NCBI GenBank assembly: GCA_035582835.1
Contig: JAYKAV010002596.1
Span: forward strand, 421,376 to 485,375
Source of the DNA: Phoebastria nigripes
Taxonomy: Eukaryota > Chordata > Aves > Procellariiformes > Diomedeidae
Reading direction: 5' to 3'
Length of the DNA stretch: 64,000 nt
Position 1 is the first letter of the stretch; each line of letters opens with the position of its first letter. Of this stretch, positions 1-12,329 are shown one piece after another. The notes under the pieces were generated by a model, which saw nothing but the letters and a program-made list of their open reading frames with translations, was not told the DNA's origin and made no database searches. The position numbers were made by a program, and so were the translations under genes.

Positions 1-3000
1 AATTTTCTGTTTAAGAATAATAATAATTTGTAATGAGGTAACATTGAGGAATTTCTTTCTGTTCTAGAGGATACTACACAGAACAAGAATAACTCTTTAT
101 TCTTCTGCTGTTTCCCTCTGCAATATACAGAGAAGAGATCGAGAACGACGACAGTAAAATTAGAAGAACTGAATAACAGTCTAGCCTGTTTCCTATTAAA
201 TTTATGCCTGATGCCTACTATGTGACCATATGACTCCTACAAAATAGAAAGGAGAACAGTTATAAAATTGTAATTTTTTTTTTTTTTTTTACAGGATACA
301 CCAGTGTAAAAACAAACAAAAAAAAAATTGATGATTAATATTACACTGACAGCTGGGTCCCTCCGTAGTTCCCCAGTCTGGTATGCTAAGTCCAGAAGAC
401 TGCATGTCATTACTTGATTATACTCTTGATAGTGTACTAATGTGTGGAAACTCACTGGACCAGCTCCCAGGCATGGGTCATTTCAACTAGCAATAGATTG
501 CAATACACAGATGAACAACTGTGTTTAATTTAAAGTATTTTTCTATAGAATATTTACTGTGTATTCTATTGCAGACATGTTATGTCGGAAATGACATTTG
601 CCATTTTTTACTTCAGCTGGACGGGATCATTTTTCTTCTGAACAGTTTTTATTTATACATACACATTTGCACTTTTCAAAGTTGGTTGTGACAGTATTTT
701 GGTTTTGCCAAAATGTCTTTAAGTTTTCTCTACCCTCTATTTATTTTTTCTTTCACTGAATTTCAAAAGACTTTATGTCTGTACATTAGGAACTTCCAGC
801 TAATATGATTTGTTATTGCAAAGATCTGATTACCTTTCAGTCAGTTTTTAGTTCTTCTTAAAGTATTCATATCAAAACCCCAATGCATAACATGTATCTT
901 CATTTCTATAACAATTACTGTTTTCCAGCTCTTATTGTCTTTGGCAAAGAAAAGTTTTGTAATCCCAAAAGACTGACTGTGCAGCATTATTCCTTTTCTC
1001 ATTTTTCTTTGCAATGGGGGAACCTTTCTGGGGAACTATTTGACCACTGAATTTGTCAGAGTTCCAGACATAAGGTGCTATTAGTGTTCACTGGGACTGA
1101 AAACAGATGGGACATCTATGTAGCAATAAATGCTGTAAAAAAAAATATGAGTGTAATGACAAATCTATAAGCATCTTTATGAATTTGACAGATGAAGCAG
1201 TTGTGCAGTCTTCTCAAGGTGGACTTGTGTTGGTGCATCCTAGTCTTTGACTTAAAAAAAATAGTAAATGAAAATGTAAAGCAGGCAGCAATACCTCCTA
1301 ACCAAATAAACTCATCATTAAACCTCCAGAGGTCCCAGCTGTGTATGATTTCCGNCTCAGATTTTCTGAATTCAGAAAACATTTCTTTAGTCATGCCTTA
1401 ATGAGCTGCTCCAGTAGCCTTCTTGGATTAGCATAGCTTGCACTGCAGATCACATCCTAAAGGGAATAGTGAATTCTTCTGGCTTGAAGAAAGGGTAATT
1501 AAACAACATGTAAAAGAGAATCCTTATGTTTTCTTCCATTCAGTCTTCCAGATTTTATTCTGAAGGGATTTTTTAATATAAAGTATTTCCCTTAGGAATG
1601 AGCAACTCTCACAGATACTGTGTTTCTATGTTCTGTGTTCTGAGGATGATTTCTGCTGTTTTTTAAAGCAATGATATGCCTAAGCCACAAAGACTGGTCC
1701 TGAATTTAGAGTCTGTTCAGATTTATGTTTGCAGTTTAGTTGTGAAAACTGAATGAGGATCCTGCTCCAACTTCAAGCAGAGTAAATTAAGACCAAGTGA
1801 ACAGATTTAGATCCAGTGAAAATCTACACCCCCAATTTAATCTGAGTGTTATTCTTCTGTACATACATACACAAACCCTTCATGTAGTATACAGCCTAAA
1901 AATATCCATTGAGACCTTGTCAAAACTATATGTCTTCACCCTGGCCAGAATTTGGTAATTTATTTAATTTTTTTGAGAAATTCATCCTTTTTCCTTTGTT
2001 TCGTACTAGTGAGTGCAGTGTGATTTTCTCAAGCCTGTCTGAAAAAAAGCATTTTTTATCTTCATAGAATTATTGCAAACAGGGCTTTATAAATATGTAA
2101 TGTTTCAGACTCAGGTTCTGTGGATTGGGTATGACTAATTATAGAGGTCTCATGGCATTATAGCTATATCTTGATTTGACTATTTCTGGCATGGATATTT
2201 GAGTGTACAGGTTTGTGAATTAACCATATCTATGTTCTCAAGTTTTAAAGAACAAGAAAGAATATTCCCATCTGTAGGTTCACTGGAACAATGGCCCAGA
2301 TGGTTTTGTTTGCCTAATTAATTTAGCAAAGAACACAGATGGACAGAGCTTCAGAGAGAAAGAAACCCCTGTCCTCTGTTTATGTGAGAAGAACATAAAA
2401 TAGGGCTATCAAGCGAGCTTCATTTGTGCAGGTTTTAGACCAGGAATTCCTCTAATTTTCCAAAGCACTATTACTTTTTGGAAACTCAAATTTTTCAATG
2501 TAGGCAGCCTGATGTGAAAAAAAAAAAAAAACCAAAACAACCCCCCCAAAAAAGAGTGGAAAGGGCTGTTAGAGATAACCTTGATAACAATGATACAGCT
2601 AACGTATCTCAGAAATTTGGGATCTGGGTGATTAGATAGGTCAGTGAAATTAAACAAACTCTCATTGTACCTTTTCTTTCAAGCATTACATAAAATTGAA
2701 ATTATAACACATTGAAGACAGAGAATGATGATGGCACTAGGTAACATTTCCCAAGAGACCTGAGACAGGCTGGCTGAATACATTCCTCATTTGGGAACTG
2801 AACACCAAACTGTAATATGAGAACAATTTTCTGAATGGGAGAGAGGTAAATGGTCTGGTACTGGACTGTTTATCTACTAGATATTCATGCCAGCTGCTGG
2901 GGAACCAAGGTAACAGTTTCCTGATCTTCTCCCTCTCCAAGATATTACAACTGTTTTATTTATTATGGATCCACATGCAATAATGATGTGTTTCGTTTTC

Positions 3001-3822
3001 TAATAATGAAGTTTTCCTTGTTTCATATACAGAATCAGAATTCACCTCACCTGGCTTTAACAACAAAGTTAAGAATCTAAGGGAATATTCCCAAAGGCTA
3101 ACTGTAGTCTAGTGATATTAATCTCCCTCCAATTCCTCTGTAATTGATGGAGACAATTAGGCATTTATCCCAAGGGAGAGAGGTGGGGATGGTTAACTAC
3201 TAAGGGTACCAGGAGAATTTAGTTAGTGATTTGAAAAATTCTTGCTGGGGATTTAAGTCAATAATGTTAGTTCTAAGAGGAAAATCTACCTATTTGAACT
3301 TAGTTCTTGATTTCACTGACCATCTGGCAAAACTGTGGAGTAATATTGTAGGATACTGAATTAGAAAGAATACAAATAAATCAATTTATCTATTAAAAAT
3401 TGATAAAAGTGTTCTGTTTCGTTTTGCTTTCCCCAGTATCCACAGTTTAGGATTTTTTTTTTTTTTTTAGAATAAAAAGAATTAATAAATAGCCAATCCT
3501 CACTGGAAACAGATCATCCAAGGAACTGAAGAACTTAATCTAGGGTGTGTTTATTCTATTGCTCTCTCATTTCGTCATGGCTTCTGTAGTCAATTTTAGA
3601 TTATTTTTGCTGGATTGTTTTCTTTTGTCTCTTGCTCTTTCTCTTCCTCTGTACTAAGGGAAATGGAATATAAGAAAACATGGCTTTGGAGCATATTTTT
3701 GGGGGTCGGTTTGAAATCATGTACACTTAGTTAATACTCTTACTTTGATTACTTCCCAGCAACTTTTCACTTTTCATTTTAAGATTTGCTTCCAGAATTA
3801 ATCACAGGGCTTTTACTTATTT

Positions 3823-3853
<31 letters not shown>

Positions 3854-3855
3854 TT
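3823..3855. repeat. Poly-A followed by (AT)n
   Basis: A run of about 15 A bases passes directly into an AT dinucleotide repeat. It is a simple low-complexity tract and may mark the tail of a decayed retroposon, but no body is recognisable beside it. Confidence 0.85.
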
Positions 3856-4610
3856 GCCAAATGACTGGTGGAAACACTGAGGAGTACTCTTTTAGCAAAG
3901 GAACTACTAAATAAAAATGACCTATGTGTTCATCGTAATATCGATATTATTTGTCACAATAAGAGACATAATGGGTGAGATTTTATGAGAATATAAAAGG
4001 GGTAATGTTGGATTATTGCCATTATTAAACCTACTCTGGCATTCTGTTTCCATAAGCAGCTGCCTGTACTTGATGCTTCAAATGACAGCAAAAACCACCA
4101 TAAAGCACCTGTCCATTGTTTAATGTCATAATGAGAGAAGAAGAGTTCTTTCCTGATTCCCACAGATTATCAATTTATGCCCTGAAGCATACGATTTTAT
4201 TGTAATTATGTTAGCTTGCATAGTTGAAACTGTTATTAATGATCATAAAGTTGTAGCTTTGCCATGTAAATGTATTGGAGAAAGAAATAGGACAATGTAA
4301 AACATAACCAACCTTGACTTCAGCAGGAGCTGTGGGAGCCCAGCAACCAGGTCATTTACTGAAGTGTTGAAAATACGATTTTGGTACTAAGAAGTAGATA
4401 TCTAATGTGAGGAGGAGGAGAAAGGAGTCCACATTCTTAAAAGTCATTATAATTTTATGGATTGTGAGTAGTTCATCTAAAGGTTTGCACAGAAAATGTG
4501 CAATAGCTGACATACTTTCAAATTGCCGAAAGGTTTAGGTGATGGCAATCTAAATAGAGAGGGATGAATTGACTGGGTATTTTAGCTGAAAAAAAAACCC
4601 TCTTCAAGTA

Positions 4611-4690
4611 TGTTTGTTTGTTTGTTTGTTTTGTTTGTTTTTCCTGTGTGTGTGTTGTTGGGTTTTTTTGCGGTTGGTTTTTTTTTTCTT
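4611..4690. repeat. (GTTT)n and T/G-rich tract
   Basis: About eight GTTT units are followed by GT-rich and poly-T sequence. Two overlapping short ORFs here are low-complexity artefacts, rich in Phe, Val and Cys. Confidence 0.85.
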
Positions 4691-5492
4691 CTTTCTACCT
4701 TTTTGTTTATGTTAGTTGTAGTTTTGGATCAAGAGGAGAGAAACAGTACTCTGTTGCCTCTAAAGATCATTCTGGAAGAAAAATGGGTAGTGGTACGCAG
4801 AAAAATTTAGAAATTAAAAGCTGAAAATTATATTGGAGCCTATGCAGAAAGGGACCCTTGAAACAGATGGAAAAGGGCTAAATGGAAATCCCTGTCCAAA
4901 AGTGCCAACAAAATACAATCAGAGGGTGAATGGAGGCTTAGCATTATAATGGAAAAATTTTGGAGACTAATCTAGACATGTCTAAATGTCTACTGAAACC
5001 TATGTAGATAATAGATTGTCACCAGCAAAAGATTTTATCTATAAGCTACATCCTGAAAGGATTAAAAGAATAAAGGAGTTTAAACATTTTTTTTTTTTCC
5101 TTATTCTTTATATTCAGATATCCCAGCATGGTTCATTATTCTTATTTTCCAACCATTTCAATATGCAAATGTGCCATGTTGCAAAGACTAAGCATATTAT
5201 ACAATTTAGGAATTAAAGATTTTGCATTTAACATTGTGGAAAAAAACCAACAACTGTTGATTGTTAATAGGTGGAAATGTGTGATGCTCTATGTCTTTCC
5301 ATTCTAAGTTATGTTAGCACAGTTGCAATTTTCCTGCAGTGTAATTGTGACTAAGTGAATAAAATGTCAGTTGGGATAATGAAATAGGTGTAGCAAGATG
5401 GTGCCTAAAATTAATTGCAGAACTAGAAGCTGCATTAGCATATTTATGTTTGCTTCAGTATTTGACTTTAACAGGTTTGAAAAATACGAAAG

Positions 5493-5543
5493 AAAAGTAC
5501 TCTGTACTTTTTGTTCCTGGGTAGACCCTTCAGGAGGGTCTAC
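5493..5543. other. Two adjacent perfect hairpins
   Basis: Bases 5493-5500 and 5504-5511 form an 8-bp perfect inverted repeat with a 3-base loop. Bases 5521-5529 and 5535-5543 form a 9-bp perfect inverted repeat with a 5-base loop. They are separated by 9 bases. No known RNA family is recognised. Confidence 0.4.
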
Positions 5544-6404
5544 CAGTGCCTGCTTGGAGTAGAAATTTATGATTGAGGTAGCAAGTTTCTGAATATATGT
5601 CATTTCAAGAAGGTTAGATGTTTTGCTTGGGAAGTTATCTTCTAGTCCCGCAAGAAGAACAAGCATGTTTTTGTACCAAGGAAACAGAACCATCTTGTTT
5701 CTTCTCTGAGGATGCTTACCTCACTGCTCAAGACTACCAATAAACAAGTAACGCAATATTCCTTTCCACTGTGTCTCCATTAACTGAATATGTGACACTG
5801 TAGCCACATAAGATATGTTTTTCTTTTAAAATCAGTGTCTGTTACTACTGCTAAGTTTTAGCGGAATAAGGATTTTTTTTGGCAACATATATGCAACACT
5901 TACATCAGAAAAACAACTAAGTTGTTACTCATATCAATATATGATTATAAGTTACATAGATAGCAATATCACAGTTACAAAATCGCTATACACATATTGT
6001 ACTATTGTACTATATTACAGTGCTATACTATATATGTTACATACATATATATACAGATGTTTCTGAGCTCTATTGCTGTGCAGAGACANTTATCAATAAA
6101 TTTGGAATAAGAATGTATGTAACCAAATTATCACAAGACTGTAGCAGTCACATCTGACCTTGCTTGGACTTCTCCCACCCCAAAAGTATTAGCAGAGATG
6201 TTGAAAGTTCAGGAGGCTCTAAGGTTATTCTTGCAAATGACTTTTTACTGATATAAAGTTGTGTCACACCCTAATGAAGGAACCTATACATGACAGTATA
6301 GGCAGATCTGTCTGTAAATTCTGTAGAATACTACAAAAGACTCCAACAGAAAATAGATGGGTGATTAGCAACATACTTGAGAAACTCATATGCAGATTGA
6401 TCAC

Positions 6405-6700
6405 TCATAGAATCATAGAATCATTTAGGTTGGAAGAGACCTTTAAGATCATTGAGTCCAACCACAAACCTAACACTACCAAGTCCACCACTAAACCATG
6501 TCCCTAAGCACCACATCCCTAAGCAACACAGTCTTTTAAATACCTCCAGGGATGGTGACTCAACCACTTCCCTGGGCAACCTGTTCCAATGCTTGATAAC
6601 CCTTTCAGTGAAGAAATTTTTCCGAATATCCAATCTAAACCTCCCCTGGAGCAACTTGAGACCATTTCCTCTCGTGTCTCATACTGCACTGCTGCCTGTG
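6405..6700 (-). mobile_element. CR1 LINE, 3' end fragment
   Basis: This is the 3' end of a chicken-repeat-1 type LINE, read on the minus strand. The left edge carries two to three copies of the octamer CATAGAAT, the usual CR1 3' terminal repeat. The body matches the conserved last coding segment and 3' UTR: the minus-strand frame reads [20 protein letters not shown] and continues with the usual 'SPSLEVFK' stretch. The copy is 5' truncated, keeping only about 300 bases, as most CR1 copies are. A frame change near 6520-6650 splits the coding remnant between two frames. It is inactive. Confidence 0.93.
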
Positions 6701-6865
6701 TAAGCACTGCCATTAAAGGGAACTGTAGCTTAACATTTGCTCTACAGTTTTGTTGATTGTATTTATCTAGCCAGGTTACTTGCCTTTAAAGACTGGCTGT
6801 TAAATATGAATGCAATGGCTCACCACAACTTTATAACAGGTTTACTTCTGCCCTTTCCTTTGCAG

Positions 6866-6909
6866 AAGAAGATGGCAAAGATAAGACAAATGAGGGAGGA
6901 GAGGAAGAG
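6866..6909 (+). other. Exon-like patch (weak)
   Basis: A pyrimidine-rich tract ending in TTTGCAG precedes 44 bases, which end at GAG before GTATTT. One frame across it is acidic (EDGKDKTNEGGEEE) with no stop. The donor site is weak, and pyrimidine-AG patterns are frequent by chance in T-rich sequence. I do not recognise the peptide. It could be a small host exon or nothing. Confidence 0.12.
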
Positions 6910-9504
6910 GTATTTATATCATCTTCCATTGCTATCACTCTGTCCATATTAATTCTACGCAACACCCTTGTTTTGTTGCTCTCCAAGAAGAGAAATGTTA
7001 CTTTTTCATTTGGTTCAGTTTTTCCTGCTCTCGCACTGGAAGAGCATCACACATACCACATTTTCCTAAGGAAGATCAAAAAATGAGAGGGTCTTTTTGG
7101 TAATCTCTGCCCACCATTATTTCCTTCATTCTCAGTTACCAGGATGAATTAGAAATTTTAAGCATTAGAAAATGTGAATGTCTGGGTAATTTTGCAGTAT
7201 AGATTAAATCTTTTTATACTCTTTGCTTTCTGTGTATAGAGACCTGTTCTACACACCAGAGAAGAGTAGATTTATCAAAAGAATTTCATAAGCAGTGACA
7301 TTTGCATTGCATCAAGATGCTTAACTACTTTAGCTCACATGACACATTTCTACAGAGGAGATGTTGAAATAATACCAAAGTATTATCAAATGCTGTGAAA
7401 AATCTCAGCTTTCATCAGAAAAAATAATGTGCTGCAAAAGTTGAAACATTCTTGTGTAAGGTCCTTGTATAAATGTTCTTGTATAAGTTTCTTGTATAAA
7501 CATACAAAACATGCGCCTAATGATCATTTTAGGTTGAAATGTGAGGAACTTTTCAACAGTGGTCTCTTGAGCCCTATTAGGTTTACATTACTAGCAGATG
7601 TCCTGAACAGTTTGTTCAAAGATATTTGGAAACAAGTCATGAACATTTATCTCCCTATAGAAATCCAACACAGTATACCAAACACAATACACAAAAGAGA
7701 GAAATGTATATATTCACGTATCTGACACTGATTGAAGCAATGTATACAATGAAGATTTTTGTTGGGAGAAGTTAGCAGCAGATCATTTCAAAAGGAAAAG
7801 CTGTGCCTGCAAATGTTTTTTGAAGTTAGATTTTAAAGAGGGTTCTGGATAAAACAAAAAAAAAGTAATAGGAGTTTTCTGTTATTTCACGGAATTTTGA
7901 ATTCTATGTCCAATTACTTTCCAGATGTGTCATCACAGTTATTTCATTTAACTTTAATCTATTATTTCATTTATTTAACTCTAATGTGATTGTGAAGGGA
8001 AGAAACTTTGTGCAGATTTGGGTCGACTGGAAAAGGACAAGATCTATGGTTAGCCCATATTTGTGCCAGTGCAAACATTATTTATGCTAGTTAGAATTCA
8101 TAGGTTTTAGGTATAGAACATATAAAATTATCTGTGTAATTTGAATAAGGAGAAATGTGGTACATAATGTACCACGGATAATGAATTCATTATAACCAAA
8201 ACTTCAGTCATGCACCCTTTGCTACTTGAATGCATATGAAAGCAAGTATATGGGCTACTGGGAGGAATTTAGAACTCTTACTTTCTTGGGACCACAGACT
8301 AATTTGTACTAAGACTTTTCACAGGGACTCCATTTGTATTTTTTTTTTTTTTTCCAGTGGAACAAAGGAATTAATATTCTGTATCCATTGTCCAAATTAG
8401 GTATTATAGAAGCTTTTCACCAAAGTCACAAGGGACAGAAATAGATATAAATAAATTTTTAAAAATCTGTTTTTCCAAGCAGCTTTAGGAATAAAACTAG
8501 TAAGATTTTGTGCAGACACTGAAAAATCATTAAAAATATTGGTTTTGTAAGAAGTAACAAAATAAAGCTTTTTTTTTTCCTGGCTTCAGTTTTCTGTAGA
8601 GCCTGGGGATAAGTCTGCATAGATGTATTCCTCATTTCTATGACAACTAACCACTGACAACCATTTTATGACACTAACCATTCAGTAACGATTCACTAGT
8701 CATAAATGAGAAGTATCAAAGGGCAAATGGTAGGGGACAATACGATGCGGAAGGGATATTTGTTTAGAAAACATTTATAGTATCAGTGGAGAATTCAAGG
8801 TAAAAAAACCACCAAGATGCTGTAGAGCATTTGCTTACCATTCCCATCAATACACATTGATGTTGTTATTGGGGTAGGGGTTGGGTGTGGGTTTTTTTTA
8901 TTAATTTTATATTCGTTTTTTCCTTCCTTCCTTTTCCTTTTTTTTCCTTAGGGTGTTCTTAGTTTTAAAACACACTCTGGTTTGTGTCTGGAGCTGGTGA
9001 TGATTATTAGCTAATTTTAAGAGGAACCCAATACTTAAACCATACTTTTCCTTCTGCCAGTGACCCTGACAAAATTGTTACAAAGCAATATAATATAGGA
9101 AGCTGAGGGTCTTAATTTCTGGTTGCAACCACAATCTTTATTTCAAAAAGGTTATTCAGATAGGAACAGTAGGGGTTATTGTGCAGTGCTCATGCATGTT
9201 GGCAAAGAATTTACATGCTGGAATAATCACTCTGAGATGAAAGAGTCTCCTCACACCAGAGATCACTCACCAATGAAGCCAAGGGAGGCTTAGGTTCAGT
9301 TGTGATTGGTGTTTGTAGAAACAAATAATCTATGAAGACCTAGATTACTTCTCCAAAATCACATTCTCTTTGAGACAATGTTTCTACCCTTTGCTTGTAC
9401 TTGATTTATTCAGATAAAATATTGTATTTTATCTGTCTATTCTAAATTTAATAGTAGCATGCTGCAAGGAAATAATTTCATAAATTGCTTTTGAATTGTT
9501 TGGG

Positions 9505-9530
9505 GTTTTGTTTGTTCGTTTGTTTGTTTG
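9505..9530. repeat. (GTTT)n microsatellite
   Basis: Imperfect GTTT units, followed by GT-rich sequence. A simple repeat only. Confidence 0.8.
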
Positions 9531-11299
9531 GGGTGTGTGTGGTTTTTTTGCTTTTTTAAAAAAATGAGAATAAGACTGTCATGTTTCCTGAGAATTATTT
9601 GGTTTTTATTTCATACACATTTTGTGGGAATATAATTTAGAGACAACAGAATGGAGTATTGTCAAACCTGAATATTTCAGAACTGGAATAGTCATGGCAT
9701 TCACTTAGCGATCATGAGATGAAGCTCTTTCTGTTTGCCTCTTCTTACGAGTGTTTAAATTTCATCATCTCAATTTTCTCCTGTACAATCATGAAGTATA
9801 TTTTACTATAAATTTAAATGCATATTGATAATCTATAATCATATTTTTCCCCGAGCTGGATTTTAAAGAAAAAAACCCCAGACAACCACAAGGCATCATA
9901 AGGCTCGTGCTTAAGAAAGAAGATCTGGCAATCTGTGGGTGAGAGGTGTCAAACCAAATTAGAACCAGGAATAACACAACTAATATTCTATGGTGTCAGT
10001 ACTGGAACCAAATAGAAATAGTCAAACCTGCAAAGCAGGAGGAATTTGCATTCAAGTCCATCTCTGTCCCAGTCCGAATAAGTCATCTTGGTTTTTCCTT
10101 CCAGTATAGCAAAGAGAATATCTATGGTCTGCTGTGATTGCAAGGTGGAAGAGTGTCTTTTTTCTTACATAAACTATGTGGGGAAATAATATAAAGGGCA
10201 GCCTAGGCAAAGACGGCAAAAACCATTACAGGATTGTGATGTCTTTCATATAATCGGTTGACACCCCACACTTTAGAGACATTTGAAATGACAGAGAAGT
10301 AGAAAATAATGCTCAGAGTAGGACATTTGGAAATCTTCTATTACATTTTTGCATATTAATTTGTGTAGAAGAAAGCCAAATAAATTAAACTTTCTGAGTA
10401 GTTTATAAGAAAACTCAAATGAGATAAAACTGATACATTGAACAATAAATTACAACTGCTACATTTAAAAATGTTAAAATTTCTGTGGAGAGCTATGGTT
10501 TCCAGACTCTTACCTTCATAACATCATAAAAACACTATGGCTTTGAAGCAATGTCATTCATGGATGTATTGTTCAATGATTTTCCATTCTGAGATTCTTT
10601 TTGTTGGGCATTGAACTCTTGCTGAAAAACCGTCGGTATGGGGTTTTTTATCCCGTCAAGATTTCCCTACAAAAAGTAATCTGAGAGTAAGAAAGTTGAG
10701 GCAGCTGGATAGTTTGACTCTGGACGTGGCAGGATAGCCATGTTTTGTAGTCCTCGGCAGGATTGGTACCATCCTGTACAACTCAGAATGAGTATAGATC
10801 ATTAATACATATTTCATTATTAAACTGGAATGTCACAGACTGGTTAAAATAATTCACCTTACTGGAATACAAATATAATTGGGTATAGTTTGCTAGAAAA
10901 GAAAGGCAACAGAAGAGGCACTAGTTCAGCCTTCTAATATAAAGAACAAATTCTGACACTGAGACTGTAAGTGGAGCTTTCTGAAAGGTTCTGGGTAATG
11001 ATTCAAGGGCAAAAGGAATAGGATCATCCACGTAGATCAGTAAACCTGGAAGATCATATGAATCAGTCTTTTTGTGAGCAACCTTACATAACTACAGATA
11101 TACATAGTAGACCGTTGCATGTGAGCTGGTAATTCTAAGCTCTCTCCCTGGCAGTAGAAGAAAACTGGTACTCACTGTCTGCTGAGGTTTAGGATGTGCT
11201 GAATTACGTTCTAGGAATATTCATTTTACTACATTAACTATACAGCATAGTCATAGTAGACATTTACACATGGTCAATGAATTAATCCCTCCCAAAATA

Positions 11300-12323
11300 T
11301 AGCAACGGATCACTGGGCTGACTTTTAACTGACTGCAAAAACAAGAAGGCATACAGAAAGTGAAAAAGTTGGTTTACTAATAATTGGTCCACTATTATCA
11401 GAGTAGGAAACCACTGGCAGATGATGCTAAGGAGGCCGACATGCTTAGTAATCTTTTTGTATAAATCTTGACTAAAATACCAGCTGCAACCTAGGAGTAA
11501 ATATAGTTAAAACCAACAATAAAAGAAGATTTCAGCCTTGAATAAATCAAGAATAGGCTAGAGGCTACTTACCTAAGTTAGGTGTTTTCATATTGTAAGA
11601 CTGACGTTTTTCATTCTATGTAGTTAAAGAATTGACCAGTGAAATCAGAGCACAAATAGTAGTTATTTTGAGAATTTATGGATCAAAGATGAAAAAGGCA
11701 ATTGTTGTGCCGCACTTTAAAAAAATGTGGAAAAGGAGGAGCCAGGGAATTACGTATCTGTCAGCTTTACTTCTATTTCCAAATAGTGACTGAAACAAAT
11801 AATCTAGCAAACCTGGAGTACCTGGAAATAAAAAAGAGGAGAGTAATAGCCAAAAAAGATTTGTCAAGAACAAATCACCTCAAAACAACCTAATTTAGTT
11901 CTGCAATAGGATAATAGACCTTGTAGATAGACTAGAAGTAGTAGAGTCATATAACCTGACTTTTAAAGTCTTTTGGCATTGTGCCGCATGATAGTACTAA
12001 GAAAGCTGAGAAAAAATGTTTGAATGAAAAAGTTTAAGGGTGGAATCCTAGCAAATCTGACAAGGAAATTGTGCCTGTGTCGAAGTCCTTAATTCACTGC
12101 CAAAATGATGGGGTTTTGCAGGGATCAGTAAATACCACAAAGCAGAAAAATCCTAATTAGGAATGAGTTGGATTCTTCTCACTGGATCTTCGAGAGTGGA
12201 CTAAAAAGTGTGTCACAAGTTATAAATCTATATAGTCTATATATAATATGATAGAATGTCCCGCTGGAGGCAGGTGAAAAGACTGGATAATGTCCTCAGA
12301 TTCCCACCAGACCTGTGATTCTT
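11300..12323 (+). mobile_element. Ancient decayed CR1-family LINE
   Basis: This is a strongly diverged plus-strand CR1-like copy with no usable ORF. Translated pieces keep the order of CR1 reverse transcriptase. Around 11408-11450 lies the 'DDA-KEA-D-L--LF' stretch. Around 11695-11765 lies 'AIVVPHFKK' followed by a decayed 'GNYR-VS-TS' motif. Around 11855-11960 lies 'RFVKNKS' and then a broken 'DLVDR...FKVFWH' corresponding to the motif A region. Near 12115 the segment 'GVLQGSV' recalls motif B. At 12258-12323 the sequence resembles a CR1 3' end, finishing in TGTGATTCTTTG. The part between motif B and the 3' end is deleted. The exact 5' limit is uncertain. Confidence 0.72.
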
Positions 12324-12329
12324 TGTTCC

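Larger units (their letters stand above)
1..6404. other. Non-coding AT-rich stretch
   Basis: I see no gene here. Frames on both strands are short (about 108 codons at most, at 5367-5693 on the minus strand, which I do not recognise). The stretch holds poly-T and poly-A runs (274-290, 2517-2531, 3823-3837), an AT dinucleotide run, a GTTT repeat near 4611 and a pair of short perfect hairpins at 5493-5543. It looks like intergenic or intronic vertebrate sequence. Confidence 0.7.
6710..11299. other. Non-coding AT-rich stretch
   Basis: Only short frames and simple repeats are present (poly-T at 8339-8355, a TTTG repeat at 9505-9530). One splice-like patch lies at 6866-6909. No gene or mobile element is recognised in the rest. 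Confidence 0.65.

Noticed and set aside
4610..4824. Two overlapping Phe/Val/Cys-rich ORFs
   Set aside because: Translation of a GTTT and T-rich simple repeat.
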